A stretch of 64,000 bases of DNA, from NCBI GenBank assembly GCA_050248915.1, contig JBFWRL010000003.1, positions 55,207 through 119,206 on the forward strand, in the 5' to 3' direction. A program made the position numbers and the translations under genes. The notes under the pieces were generated by a model. The model was not told the DNA's origin and did not search any database. It worked only from the letters and a program-made list of their open reading frames with translations. Shown here piece by piece: positions 51,607-60,628 of this stretch. This stretch comes from GCA-2770975 sp050248915. Its GTDB lineage: Bacteria; Cyanobacteriota; Sericytochromatia; UBA7694. How positions within the stretch are numbered: the stretch's first letter is position 1; every line of letters begins with the position of its first letter.

Positions 51607-54600
51607 TTAAGCCAAACGCGCCAAATCCCTGCGCAATTCGCTGTAGGCAATGGGGTGGACTTGCTCTAAGCGTACCCCCCCATACCCCTCACTGCGGCGC
51701 AGGTGCACATGAAAGACATCGACCTCCGGGTATTCTTTGAGCGCCCAGACGTGGTACTCAAGGCTCAAGTCCGCTTGCCAGCCCCGCCCGAGTGCCTTGC
51801 TGAGTTCCCCTTCTGACCCTTTGGGGGCTTTCCAGTCGGCTTGGTTGATCAAAGCCATGACTTTGCCCGAAGCCACTTTGCCCAGATCTGGCAAGGTTGT
51901 TTTGGCCAATTCAGATAAAGGGGCCACAAAGACCTGCCGCTCCAATTGTTCAAAGGGTTGAACACGCCCCTCACGGGCCCACAGCTCGCGCCAATGCTGA
52001 AGGCTGGCCATCATTTCCAATGGGTGAACCAGTCCAATCTGTGCGCCCTCGGGAAGCGACACCGGCGCGCCTTCAAGATCGACAAAAGTGCCTTCGGCAT
52101 TGAGACAAAAGCGCTGTTGGGGCAACTCTTCGGCTTGGCTATAACTGCCCCACACCAAGCCAAACAGCAGGGGCTTGAGCAGGGGATGATTTAAGACATC
52201 GCGCTCAAAAGCCTGCATTGACCAGCGCCTTCCCTGATACATGGCCCGCTCCAATCGCATTTTTTGAAAGACAATTTGTTTTTCAAGCTCCTTGTGGACC
52301 TGTTTAAAATTTTTGAGGGCCGCAGCTTGGCCTTTATTGGGCAATTTGGCCCTTTTTTGGCCCATGCTATCCCAGCATGTAAGCTCTCCCCCTGCCCCGA
52401 TTTGCAGGCGCACCCACTGGCTTTCCCCCAAATCAAAGTCTCTGCCGCTTTGGGCATCGAGCCCCATTTTGGGCACGAGCCGATCTCCCAGACCTTCAGA
52501 CCCATCCGGGTTTTCAGCGGCCAATTTTCGCATCAGCATGCCGGCTTTGTCTTGCACACTGGGAAAGCGGGTCTTGATCGACAATCTGTGAAGTTCGGGC
52601 CAGGCAGTTTCGACTTTTTCCATCGCCAAAAGCACGTCCAGCCCCAAGAGTGCGCGTTGTACCGAGCGCTCCCCTGGCCATTTTTCAATGCGGGGGACAC
52701 ATTGACGCACCGCTTCTTCTGCCCCCCAATGGGCCAGTCCCCAAAAGGCCCATTCATGTTTCAGGCTGCCACCCTCTCCCAACCAGAGTTCAAACAAACC
52801 CAGGGCAAAGGCTTCCAGACTCTCGGGGGTGCAAAGTGCTTTGACCGTTTCCACCCCGGCATAAGGCAAACCCGGGCTGTCGAGCATCAGGGTCAGCGCC
52901 AAGCAGTCCAGTGCAGCCAAAGGCAGACGCTCCCCACTTTTGAGCATGACCGGCGGCAATTGTTCTGGTTTCCAAAACGGGGGCAATTTGGGGCGTTTGG
53001 TGGGCCGAAAGTATAGGGGATTCTGGGTCAAAAGAGAGCCAAACGCCGATTCAACTTTGGGGCCAAATTCTGCAGCCAAAGTCTGAACTTCACTCGGACT
53101 GAGCAGGGGGGCCGCTGTTTCTGTGGCACGTGTCAGCAGCGATAGGGCCCGCAGAGCCTCGACTTGCAGCCCCAGTTTGGGGTTTAAACAGAGGGGAATC
53201 AACCCCCGCAGGGCGGTGGCTGGATGCCTGAAAAACCAGGTTTTGCAGACGCTTCGCTGTGAGGGGAGCCGTAGCCCTTTGAGCAAAAGGGGCACCACTT
53301 GGGGTGTGTCAAAATGACAGAGCGTGGGGTAAGTTGCCTCAGGAAATTTTTCGCACAGGGCAAAAAATCCGGGCAGGCCAGCCAAGCCAAAGCGCAGGGC
53401 CAATCTGTTGAGATCTTCCGTTTTGGGATCATAGGGATTCCAGCGCTGGGGGGAACTTTCATTCCAGAATGTTAAAGCCGCCGGGTCTGAGAGCCAATCA
53501 AGGTGATGTAACATCACGTAGTCAAACCCAGCAAATCGTTTCAACATTTCGGGGTCACGTTGCGCCGTAAGAGGTGGTTTATCGTAAATATAGGGCCTTA
53601 AGACAGCATCACTTTCAATCACCGGCCGCGAAAAATCCATGCCCGCAGGCGCATCTGGCACAGCCAAATCAGTGCAACTCGGCCATGATTGGGCTTGAGC
53701 GGCAGAAAATTGCCAATGCTCTGGCTGAAAGTAGTCCGGCAAAGCGCTCACCATCGGTGCTTCGGGGGATTCAGGCAGCCACTGGCTCAGCTCTTTGGCA
53801 TGGGTCAATTTAAGTGGGTCCAATGCCGCAGGGGGCAAACTGCGCAATAAACCTGTCAACAATGTTTCTGCTTCGGGATAAGCTTTGCGCTGTTTGAGTT
53901 TGTGCAGCAAGATTTGTACACCGATCAGCGGCTCAGCACTCAGCTGGAGATGGGCCTCTTTGCCAGCATCTTTGTGTTTGAGCAATTCCACCCAACAGTT
54001 CAGGGCCGCTTCTGAGTGAATGAGTTTGAGCACCGCCACCGCTTTTTTGCGTGTGGCTGCCCGTTTGCCAGCCACAATCAGGGCATACAAGCTCAAGGTT
54101 GCAGCATGCCCGGCTCTTTCGAGCAGCCAATACAGGGCGGGCTCATGCAAGAGCGAGAGGTTGTCCCACAGATCGGCGTGTTCTTTGGCTTTGGAGATAA
54201 AGTGTTGCGCCATCTGATCCAGCAGGGTTTGATCGCGCAACCAAGGCCAGAGAAACCAGCCCGAGGCCCACAGTTCAGGGTCTTGAGTGGGATTGAGAGC
54301 CAGCCATTCGGATATATCAGCCTGCTGCCAATCGCGCTCTTGAAAAAGGAGCCAGTCCAGCCCGAGACGCAAACTCAACGGGGCATCTTGGCGCAATTTT
54401 TCAAGTGAAGCGCTCAGGGCGTGGGCCTGATCCGCCTGCATCTGCGCCAGTTGGAGGCGCAAAGCCCAATTTTTGGCATTGCTCAAATCCCAGAGGGTCA
54501 GGGGCAGCGGGCGAGAAACACGGGAAATTTCGAAAACATATTTTTTATACTCAGAGCTGAATTTGACTTCAGAACGAATCGATCTGGCCTCAATCCAGGC

Positions 54601-55371
54601 CTGTACACAGCCAGCAGGCCCCAGTTCTTGCCAAAGATAATCTACGCCATGGCGGCGGCGACTGACAGTAAGCAGGATTGCCGCCAGTTCAGGAGAGACC
54701 TTTTGGGGTTGTCCAGTAATGGCCCATTCACGCGCAGCTTGGCCCAGAGCCTCCCATGCCGAATCTCCCACCCAGACACTGTCTTTGAGCAGTTTTTCCA
54801 ATTCTGGCAGCAGTTTTTTCCAAGCCAAAGTCCGGTCATCTGCCGGGCCCAAGACTTTGACTTCACCTGGATAAGAAAAATTGTAATACTGTGCCACCAA
54901 CTCCTTTTCACGCAATTTGGGGGTCCATTTGATACTGGGAGTAAGGGTCGCAAGACCCGAATGAGCCAGGGTAGTGCCAGATGCAGGTTCTGGTGGCGGG
55001 AGAGCCGTCTCGGATTTTGCCTTGGTTTTTGTCGCGGGTTTTGCTGCACTTTTGGCCTTGGGGGTGACGGGGGTCGGAGAAGGGGTTGCGCTGGCCAGCA
55101 CATGGGATGAAATATCTGCCGGAACAGGGTGCGAAACTTCAGGCGAGGCTGGCTGTGAAGAGCCCGTTTCAAGGGGGAGATAGCCTTTTTTTAATTTGGC
55201 TTTGAGCTGTTGCTGGAGAAATTGTTCGGCCTCCGCTTCAGAGCCAAAGTTTTTGACCTGGCTTTGACCTGCCGTGCCCGAGCGGCCCCATTTGAGCAGC
55301 ACTTCCTGGCCTTGTCTTTCTATTTGCCAAAATTTATCCGCATTGCCCTCTGTAAAACCCAGCTTAACCAT
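51607..55371 (-). CDS. WGR and DUF4132 domain protein (MolR-like)
   Basis: A 1254-residue protein. The N-terminal ~65 residues form a WGR domain (KFWQIERQGQEVLLKWGRSGTAGQ), a DNA- or nucleic-acid-associated module also found in PARP proteins. A Pro/Ala/Lys-rich linker follows (~80-135). The long middle is alpha-helical, HEAT-like in places, and the C-terminal ~230 residues contain DUF4132-type sequence (MYQGRRWSMQAFERDVLNHPLLKPLLFGLVWG). I chose ATG 55371 with AAGGG upstream. No function is established for this architecture; a role in stress or damage response is speculative. It is divergent from the 55529 gene across a symmetric promoter. Confidence 0.8.
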   Translation of the reverse strand: MVKLGFTEGNADKFWQIERQGQEVLLKWGRSGTAGQSQVKNFGSEAEAEQFLQQQLKAKLKKGYLPLETGSSQPASPEVSHPVPADISSHVLASATPSPTPVTPKAKSAAKPATKTKAKSETALPPPEPASGTTLAHSGLATLTPSIKWTPKLREKELVAQYYNFSYPGEVKVLGPADDRTLAWKKLLPELEKLLKDSVWVGDSAWEALGQAAREWAITGQPQKVSPELAAILLTVSRRRHGVDYLWQELGPAGCVQAWIEARSIRSEVKFSSEYKKYVFEISRVSRPLPLTLWDLSNAKNWALRLQLAQMQADQAHALSASLEKLRQDAPLSLRLGLDWLLFQERDWQQADISEWLALNPTQDPELWASGWFLWPWLRDQTLLDQMAQHFISKAKEHADLWDNLSLLHEPALYWLLERAGHAATLSLYALIVAGKRAATRKKAVAVLKLIHSEAALNCWVELLKHKDAGKEAHLQLSAEPLIGVQILLHKLKQRKAYPEAETLLTGLLRSLPPAALDPLKLTHAKELSQWLPESPEAPMVSALPDYFQPEHWQFSAAQAQSWPSCTDLAVPDAPAGMDFSRPVIESDAVLRPYIYDKPPLTAQRDPEMLKRFAGFDYVMLHHLDWLSDPAALTFWNESSPQRWNPYDPKTEDLNRLALRFGLAGLPGFFALCEKFPEATYPTLCHFDTPQVVPLLLKGLRLPSQRSVCKTWFFRHPATALRGLIPLCLNPKLGLQVEALRALSLLTRATETAAPLLSPSEVQTLAAEFGPKVESAFGSLLTQNPLYFRPTKRPKLPPFWKPEQLPPVMLKSGERLPLAALDCLALTLMLDSPGLPYAGVETVKALCTPESLEAFALGLFELWLGEGGSLKHEWAFWGLAHWGAEEAVRQCVPRIEKWPGERSVQRALLGLDVLLAMEKVETAWPELHRLSIKTRFPSVQDKAGMLMRKLAAENPDGSEGLGDRLVPKMGLDAQSGRDFDLGESQWVRLQIGAGGELTCWDSMGQKRAKLPNKGQAAALKNFKQVHKELEKQIVFQKMRLERAMYQGRRWSMQAFERDVLNHPLLKPLLFGLVWGSYSQAEELPQQRFCLNAEGTFVDLEGAPVSLPEGAQIGLVHPLEMMASLQHWRELWAREGRVQPFEQLERQVFVAPLSELAKTTLPDLGKVASGKVMALINQADWKAPKGSEGELSKALGRGWQADLSLEYHVWALKEYPEVDVFHVHLRRSEGYGGVRLEQVHPIAYSELRRDLARLA

Positions 55372-55421
55372 GTTTACTGCCCTTCTTTTCAAAACTGTGC
55401 GGGATTCGTTCACCTTCAAAT

Positions 55422-55445
55422 TGAGCCCATGGAGACTGAGCCCAT
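55422..55445 (-). repeat. 15-bp-period direct repeat in the WGR-gene leader
   Basis: TGAGCCCAT occurs at 55422-55430 and again at 55437-55445, between the leftward promoter and ATG 55371. This is a possible regulatory site in the leader or just a local duplication. Confidence 0.4.
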
Positions 55446-55450
55446 TGAGA

Positions 55451-55479
55451 TTTACTTCCGCTATTTCCTCCATTATAAT
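55451..55479 (+). promoter_or_regulatory. Rightward promoter sharing a palindromic -10
   Basis: TTTACT (55451-55456), a 17-bp spacer and consensus TATAAT (55474-55479) drive the 55529 gene; the predicted start site lies about 43 bp before its ATG. Confidence 0.65.
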
Positions 55480-55499
55480 ACAGAAGTATACAGGTGCAA
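55472..55499 (-). promoter_or_regulatory. Leftward promoter sharing the same palindromic -10
   Basis: On the minus strand, TTGCAC (55499-55494), a 16-bp spacer and TATAAT (55477-55472) face the WGR gene. The two -10 elements overlap in the palindrome ATTATAAT. Confidence 0.5.
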
Positions 55500-55528
55500 C
55501 AAGTTTTTTTTGAGGCTGGTTTTTTTCG

Positions 55529-57331
55529 ATGCGGTATCATTTGGTCATTCAGACTCCCCACGGGGATTTAAGTGCTTTTTTTGCCCAATTTATTGACCGG
55601 GGCTTGCAAGCTGAGGGCCTTTCTCAACCAAATAGCGTGATTTGGTCTGGTTTTCTCGACTGGCAGGTCTCTTGTTCGGAATTGCAAAACTGGTTTAAAT
55701 CTCATCCAGATTCGGGGCTGTGGTTGGTTTTAGACCCTGATCATCTGCTGTTGGGGCATCCCCAATCAGGGCCGCCAGCCACATCCGGCCTGGTGGAATT
55801 GCAATCCCTTTCAGAATTGAGCCAGATCCTGGCTGCGGCTCTCCAGCTTTCGCCCGCTGCGCTGCTCAAACAGGCCATGGCCCTGATGCCCACCCAGGTC
55901 GGCCCCCTGTCTCAAGCTCTGCGTGAACATTTGCCGCTTTTCTTGAGTGCGCTTGGCCTGCCAGAGATTTTGGGCAGCGAAGCCATCCCCCCGCCCCCGC
56001 CCAGATTTGAATGGGGCGATCCCGCTCTTCAAATTCGGGCTTTGGCGGGAAAATTGACGCTACACACCCTCGATCCCCCCATCCCTTTGGCGACAGAATC
56101 CGCCCCGATGTATTTGTTTTTGCTGGCCTGGTTGGGGGCCGAACGGGTGGCACCTTTGCTCAGTTTCAATTTTGCTGATTGCCCCAACCCACCCGCCCCT
56201 TTGGAATGGCCACAGATTGCCTCTTCACACCTAACGCAGGATCCCCATCATCCCCAGGCCTATACATTACACCTGGATGCCGATGCCACACCGTTTGGCA
56301 GTTGGCGAGATTTTGCAGATGCCTGGGCCTATCTCTGGCCCCAACTGCCCCAGGGCACAGACCTGGAACTTTGGCTGGCCCCTCTGGCTTATGATTCTGA
56401 AGAACAGGCAAATCCCAATCCAGCGGGTATTCAGCGCTATGCCTGCACATTGCAAAAAACAGGCCTGATCTGCTGGGCGGCCGCCCCAGCCAGTGATTCA
56501 GAAAGGCTTTCCCAGGCCCTGGATTTGGCTGCCTGGGTGCTCAATGGGGGAACTTACCAGCTGAACTCAGCAGAAGCACTGACAGCCCTGTGTGCCGACG
56601 CGGCAGACGAAGATCTGATACCACAAGAAGATTATTTCATTCGGCCTGAACGGCAGTTTGAGGTACCCGAGGGGGCCCCGCGGGCATTCTTGGCAAGACG
56701 CCTGTTTTTGCGGCAATTTGACGATTGTTGGGATTTGCGTCAAAGCCAGGCCTTGAGGGCCGAAATAGCTGCAGAAGAGGAGGCGTTTAAAGCTGTTTTT
56801 TCCCATTGGGGGCCCCAGCTCAAAGGGGACGTCTTGTATTACCAAGGGCAGTCGGGCAACTTCTGGTCGGGTCAAGCCACGGGCCTCAATGCCCTTCGCC
56901 TGCGGCAATTGACCGAAGCCACAGCTGGGTGGGAAAGATTGGGCTTTCAAACCCTGGCAGATCTTGTTTGGGAGCCAGCTTCAGATGTGTATTTGCGGCT
57001 TTTATTGGCTAACTCATTTCAGGGCCTGGCCCTGCTGATGTCTGGCCCCCTTCAATTTGAGAGTGAAATTGTCAGCTGGTTTGCCGATGGGGCCCGGGGA
57101 GTGAGCAGCAGCTTAAACGATCTGCCAGATTTCTCAGCACATCGGGTCTATTATTATCACTGGCCCGAAGGGCCTTTGTCTGAGCGCATAGCCGCCCATT
57201 GGCAACAAGCCGAGGCTTACAGCGCACATCAGGCATGCCCATTTTTGCTCTTGCCAGCTCGCTTATCTGAGATCTTGCCTCTGATTGATCAGAATCTCGT
57301 TTTGGTACGCACAGCCCAACGGCATTTTTAG
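55529..57331 (+). CDS. Large hypothetical protein, divergent from the WGR gene
   Basis: A 600-residue protein with many Trp, Leu, Gln and Ala residues. It looks like an alpha/beta protein in its first half and helical thereafter. No known domain, signal peptide or membrane segment was found. It begins at ATG 55529 about 40 bp after a strong promoter. It is divergent from the WGR-DUF4132 gene, so the two are probably co-regulated from one symmetric promoter. Its stop overlaps the convergent HEAT-repeat gene by 4 bp. Function unknown. Confidence 0.65.
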   Translation: MRYHLVIQTPHGDLSAFFAQFIDRGLQAEGLSQPNSVIWSGFLDWQVSCSELQNWFKSHPDSGLWLVLDPDHLLLGHPQSGPPATSGLVELQSLSELSQILAAALQLSPAALLKQAMALMPTQVGPLSQALREHLPLFLSALGLPEILGSEAIPPPPPRFEWGDPALQIRALAGKLTLHTLDPPIPLATESAPMYLFLLAWLGAERVAPLLSFNFADCPNPPAPLEWPQIASSHLTQDPHHPQAYTLHLDADATPFGSWRDFADAWAYLWPQLPQGTDLELWLAPLAYDSEEQANPNPAGIQRYACTLQKTGLICWAAAPASDSERLSQALDLAAWVLNGGTYQLNSAEALTALCADAADEDLIPQEDYFIRPERQFEVPEGAPRAFLARRLFLRQFDDCWDLRQSQALRAEIAAEEEAFKAVFSHWGPQLKGDVLYYQGQSGNFWSGQATGLNALRLRQLTEATAGWERLGFQTLADLVWEPASDVYLRLLLANSFQGLALLMSGPLQFESEIVSWFADGARGVSSSLNDLPDFSAHRVYYYHWPEGPLSERIAAHWQQAEAYSAHQACPFLLLPARLSEILPLIDQNLVLVRTAQRHF

Positions 57332-59055
57332 GCACTTTTGCGCAGAACATGTTGGGTGTTTTTGTGCGCATCCACCAAAAATCGACCCAAGGCCTCTGAA
57401 GCGTATTCACGCACATAAATGGATTCATCTTTGAGGGCTTTTTTGAGGGCAATAAAAGAATTGGGTTCCTTAAATTGGCCCAAGGTGCGCGCGGCACACA
57501 TGCGAATAATTTCATCGGGATCATCGAGGGCCTGTATAAAGACCTCGACACTCTGGGGGGAACGAAAATGGGCCAAGGCCTCCGCCACTTTTTGCCGCAC
57601 GGAAGTGCGGCGGTCTTTCATAGCGGCAATCAGCGCAGGGACGGCTTTGGGATTGTTCAAGCTGCGCAGAGCCTGAGAAGCGGCAATCCGGACATGAAAG
57701 TTTTTGTCCTGTAGAGCCTCGATCAAGACCGACAAGGCATCGGGATCTTGAATTTGAGCCAGGGCGCGGCAGGCTTGGCAGCGGATTTCAGCCTCTTCGT
57801 CGAGCAGAGCTTCAAACAGCATTGGCAGAGCCGCTTGGGCTTTTAACTGTCCCAAGGTCTTGATCCCCATTAAGCGAATGGCGGCCAAATCAGACTGAGT
57901 TGTTTTAAGTACTTGGGGAATGACCGCCGGTTCTCCCAATTGACCCAAGGCTTGCAAAGCGGCAGCCACCACTTGGGGTTCGGGATCTTTTAATGCCTGT
58001 AAAAGGGGACTGAGACTTTCTTGGTCGCGGTAATTTCCCATGGTCTCAGCAGCCTGTCGCCGGACCTCAGGCACCGGATCTTGCAGGGCCTTGATCAGGG
58101 CTGCCAAAACCCGGATATCTTTAAATTGTCCCAAGGCCCAAATCACCTTCACCTTGACCTCACTTTGGGGATCGCTCAAGGCTTGCATCAGATCGAGCAG
58201 GGTATTTGCCTTTCTGTAACGGCCCAGCGCTTCTGCCGCGGCCTCGCGGACATAGGCAGAATCATCCAAAAGGGCCATAGAAACAGCGTCGATGCCATCG
58301 ACATGGCGCAACATCCCCAGGGCCTCAACTGCGCGGCGGCGCACCTGGGCATTGCGGTCTTTGAGACTGGCCAAAAAGAGACGCAAACAGCGGGGATCCC
58401 GTTGCATGCCCAGGGCCTCGATTAATTTATCGCGAATATCCAAATTTTTATGGTTTAAAAGCGCCATGATCGGCTCAATGGCCTCGGGACAATTGAGTAA
58501 ACTTAAGGCCTCTGCGGCTTTGTATCGAACAAAATAGCGGGAGTCTCTCAGGGCTTTGAGCAGGGGTTTGAGCGCAATTTCGGCCCGCAAAAGGCCCAGA
58601 GCCTCGATCACACAATAGCGCACCCAAGCATGGGGATCTTTCAGGGTCTCTAAAAGTGCAGCCACGGCGCGCAAATCCCCGACCTGACTGAGAGCCCAGG
58701 CGGCTTTAATTCGCACTTCGGGGTTGGCATCACGCAGGGCTTGCATCAAGGAAAAGACCGTTTTGGGGGATTTTAACAGGCCCAATGAGCGGGCTGCATT
58801 AAAACGCACATCGGGGTCCTGATCTTGCAGGGCCTCGGTCAGGCCATCCACCGCCCGCAGATCTTTCAAAAAACCCAGGGCCTGTGCAGCTGCTTCGCGC
58901 AAGCTGGGCTCAGAACCGCGCAGGGCCTTTAAAAGTGGTTCCAAAACGTCGGGATCTCCACTTTCCCCCAAAGCCAGGGCGGCATCGATCTGTTGCGATG
59001 TCTCTCCCTGTTGCAGCAACCCAAGCCATTCATCATGTGAAATATGTGAGTTCAT
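57328..59055 (-). CDS. HEAT-repeat protein (PBS-lyase-type repeats)
   Basis: A 575-residue protein made almost entirely of ~31-residue HEAT-like repeats, roughly 18 of them, each like LLKALRGSEPSLREAAAQALGFLKD. Conserved features are an Ala-rich helix, a D-x-x-V/I-R turn and GLL or GQF. Such repeats form curved protein-protein scaffolds; in Cyanobacteria relatives act as phycobilin lyases or chaperones, but no lyase catalytic site is defined here. The N-terminal ~20 residues have a DEWLGLLQQG motif. It starts at ATG 59055 and converges with the 55529 gene (4-bp overlap). Confidence 0.9.
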   Translation of the reverse strand: MNSHISHDEWLGLLQQGETSQQIDAALALGESGDPDVLEPLLKALRGSEPSLREAAAQALGFLKDLRAVDGLTEALQDQDPDVRFNAARSLGLLKSPKTVFSLMQALRDANPEVRIKAAWALSQVGDLRAVAALLETLKDPHAWVRYCVIEALGLLRAEIALKPLLKALRDSRYFVRYKAAEALSLLNCPEAIEPIMALLNHKNLDIRDKLIEALGMQRDPRCLRLFLASLKDRNAQVRRRAVEALGMLRHVDGIDAVSMALLDDSAYVREAAAEALGRYRKANTLLDLMQALSDPQSEVKVKVIWALGQFKDIRVLAALIKALQDPVPEVRRQAAETMGNYRDQESLSPLLQALKDPEPQVVAAALQALGQLGEPAVIPQVLKTTQSDLAAIRLMGIKTLGQLKAQAALPMLFEALLDEEAEIRCQACRALAQIQDPDALSVLIEALQDKNFHVRIAASQALRSLNNPKAVPALIAAMKDRRTSVRQKVAEALAHFRSPQSVEVFIQALDDPDEIIRMCAARTLGQFKEPNSFIALKKALKDESIYVREYASEALGRFLVDAHKNTQHVLRKSA

Positions 59056-59290
59056 CAGATCTTATCCAGAGCATTGATCTTATTATCATACGCCATGATT
59101 GACGATTGTATACACCCCGGTGCTTAAATAAAATTAATATTTAACTCATTGTTTAAAAAAGGGAGCAAATATGACATTTTAAGTACACCTGGGCCAGGTC
59201 CAGTACAGACACCCATTGGGGACTGGAAAAAAATAAGGGAGCGGCGTATACTACACATTCGGGGAAAATTCAATTGCTGGAAGTGCCCTT
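59056..59290. other. Intergenic region between the HEAT and metalloprotease genes
   Basis: This 235-bp region separates divergent genes. It holds a 13-bp palindrome (ACCTGG-G-CCAGGT, 59187-59199) and a TATACT at 59247-59252 that could be the -10 for the gene at 59291; no good -35 was seen. The middle is A/T-rich. No RNA gene or small ORF was recognised. Confidence 0.4.
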
Positions 59291-60628
59291 GTGAAAGCTT
59301 TTATCATCCATTTTTGCCTGCCCGTCTTGGTTGTTGGCTGCAGCCTGATACCGGCTTTTACCCAGGCTGCCCCACCCTCGGCCCAATCCCCGGTGGGTTT
59401 AGCGGCCCAACGATCCAGAGCCCAACTTTCCAGGCAAAAACCCGCAGACCTGCTCGATCGGCCCCAACTTTGGCCCCACTTGCTCAATTCCCCCAAATAT
59501 CCGCTCAGTGTGCGCTATCTTTTGCCTGGAGACAAAGTCCAGGCTGAACGTGTCATGGGTTATCTCGAACAGAGCTGGAAAGTTGAAATCGAAGAAATGG
59601 GTTTCCCGCCGCCCTTTCCCTCTGACAGCACGGGCAGCAATCGCCTTCAGGTCTATTTAATGCGCGGGGCAGATACCGCTGTCGAAGCCACCCGCCCCCA
59701 CAAAGACAGCGCCATTTGGTGGGATGCCTGGCAAGCTTACCTGAGCATCGATGCCTGGGGCCCCTATGGCGGAGATATCTTGGATTCCACCACCGCCCAT
59801 GAATTTAATCACGCCTTACACGCGGCGCTGGATTGGTATGAAAGCCCTGGTTTTTTTGAGACCTCTGCCACTTTTATCCAAGACAAGGTCTATCCCGATG
59901 ACAACGATTATCTGCAGCAAATCGAAGATTTTCAGTCGCGTCCCGAATGGCCCATTCACTATTTCGACGACTACAAAACCTGGTACCCGTATGGGGCCTG
60001 CCTCTACCTCTTTTTTCTGGAACAGCGCTATTTTGCTCAGAACCCCCATTTTTTGGCCCAACTCTGGAAAAACAGCCGCAATAAGCCCCGGCCCTTTGAT
60101 CCCAAAACCGGTTATCCCAGCCCCGCCAGCAATGAACCCGATTGGGTAGATGCCCTCGAAGACCTGTTGCCACGCGGAGTGGACTATGCCCAGACGGTGG
60201 TCGAATTTGCCCGCTGGCGCTGGTACACAGGCCGCAACAGTGATGGTAAGCATTTCCACGAGGGCCCTTTGCTCAAGCCCAAAGGCGAGGTGCGCATTCA
60301 AGCCAACCTCACACCGGGCCAGATTTACAGCTCCAAAGGACCGTTGCTGCTGGGCAGCGAATACCTGCGCCTGAAACGGCCGGCTCCTGGCCAAAAAATC
60401 CAGGTTAAACTGCAAGCTGCGGGCCGTTTTGCCCTCCAATTGGTGCCAGGCCTGAAGCCCCATTCCGACGGAGATCAACTGGGGCCCGATGGCTGGGTGG
60501 AATTTGGCTCTTTGGCTGAACGCACCTTGATTCTAACCGCCCTGCCAACAACAGGCGTGCCCGCAGATCCAGATTTGCCCACGGGCGCGCCTCAACCGTT
60601 TCAAATTCAGACCACCGTTGGGCCTTAA
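59291..60628 (+). CDS. Exported metalloprotease-like protein (MXAN_6640-type)
   Basis: A 445-residue secreted or periplasmic protein. A signal peptide ends near TQAAP. The zinc-peptidase motif HExxH is H170-E-F-N-H174 in TTAHEFNHALHAALDWYE, and Glu190 (FFETSAT) is a possible third ligand. This resembles the MXAN_6640 family of putative metalloproteases; proteolysis is plausible but unproven. The C-terminal ~110 residues are beta-rich. The start is GTG 59291 with TGGAAG upstream. Its stop overlaps the convergent HTH-PilB gene by 4 bp. The substrate is unknown. Confidence 0.75.
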   Translation: MKAFIIHFCLPVLVVGCSLIPAFTQAAPPSAQSPVGLAAQRSRAQLSRQKPADLLDRPQLWPHLLNSPKYPLSVRYLLPGDKVQAERVMGYLEQSWKVEIEEMGFPPPFPSDSTGSNRLQVYLMRGADTAVEATRPHKDSAIWWDAWQAYLSIDAWGPYGGDILDSTTAHEFNHALHAALDWYESPGFFETSATFIQDKVYPDDNDYLQQIEDFQSRPEWPIHYFDDYKTWYPYGACLYLFFLEQRYFAQNPHFLAQLWKNSRNKPRPFDPKTGYPSPASNEPDWVDALEDLLPRGVDYAQTVVEFARWRWYTGRNSDGKHFHEGPLLKPKGEVRIQANLTPGQIYSSKGPLLLGSEYLRLKRPAPGQKIQVKLQAAGRFALQLVPGLKPHSDGDQLGPDGWVEFGSLAERTLILTALPTTGVPADPDLPTGAPQPFQIQTTVGP

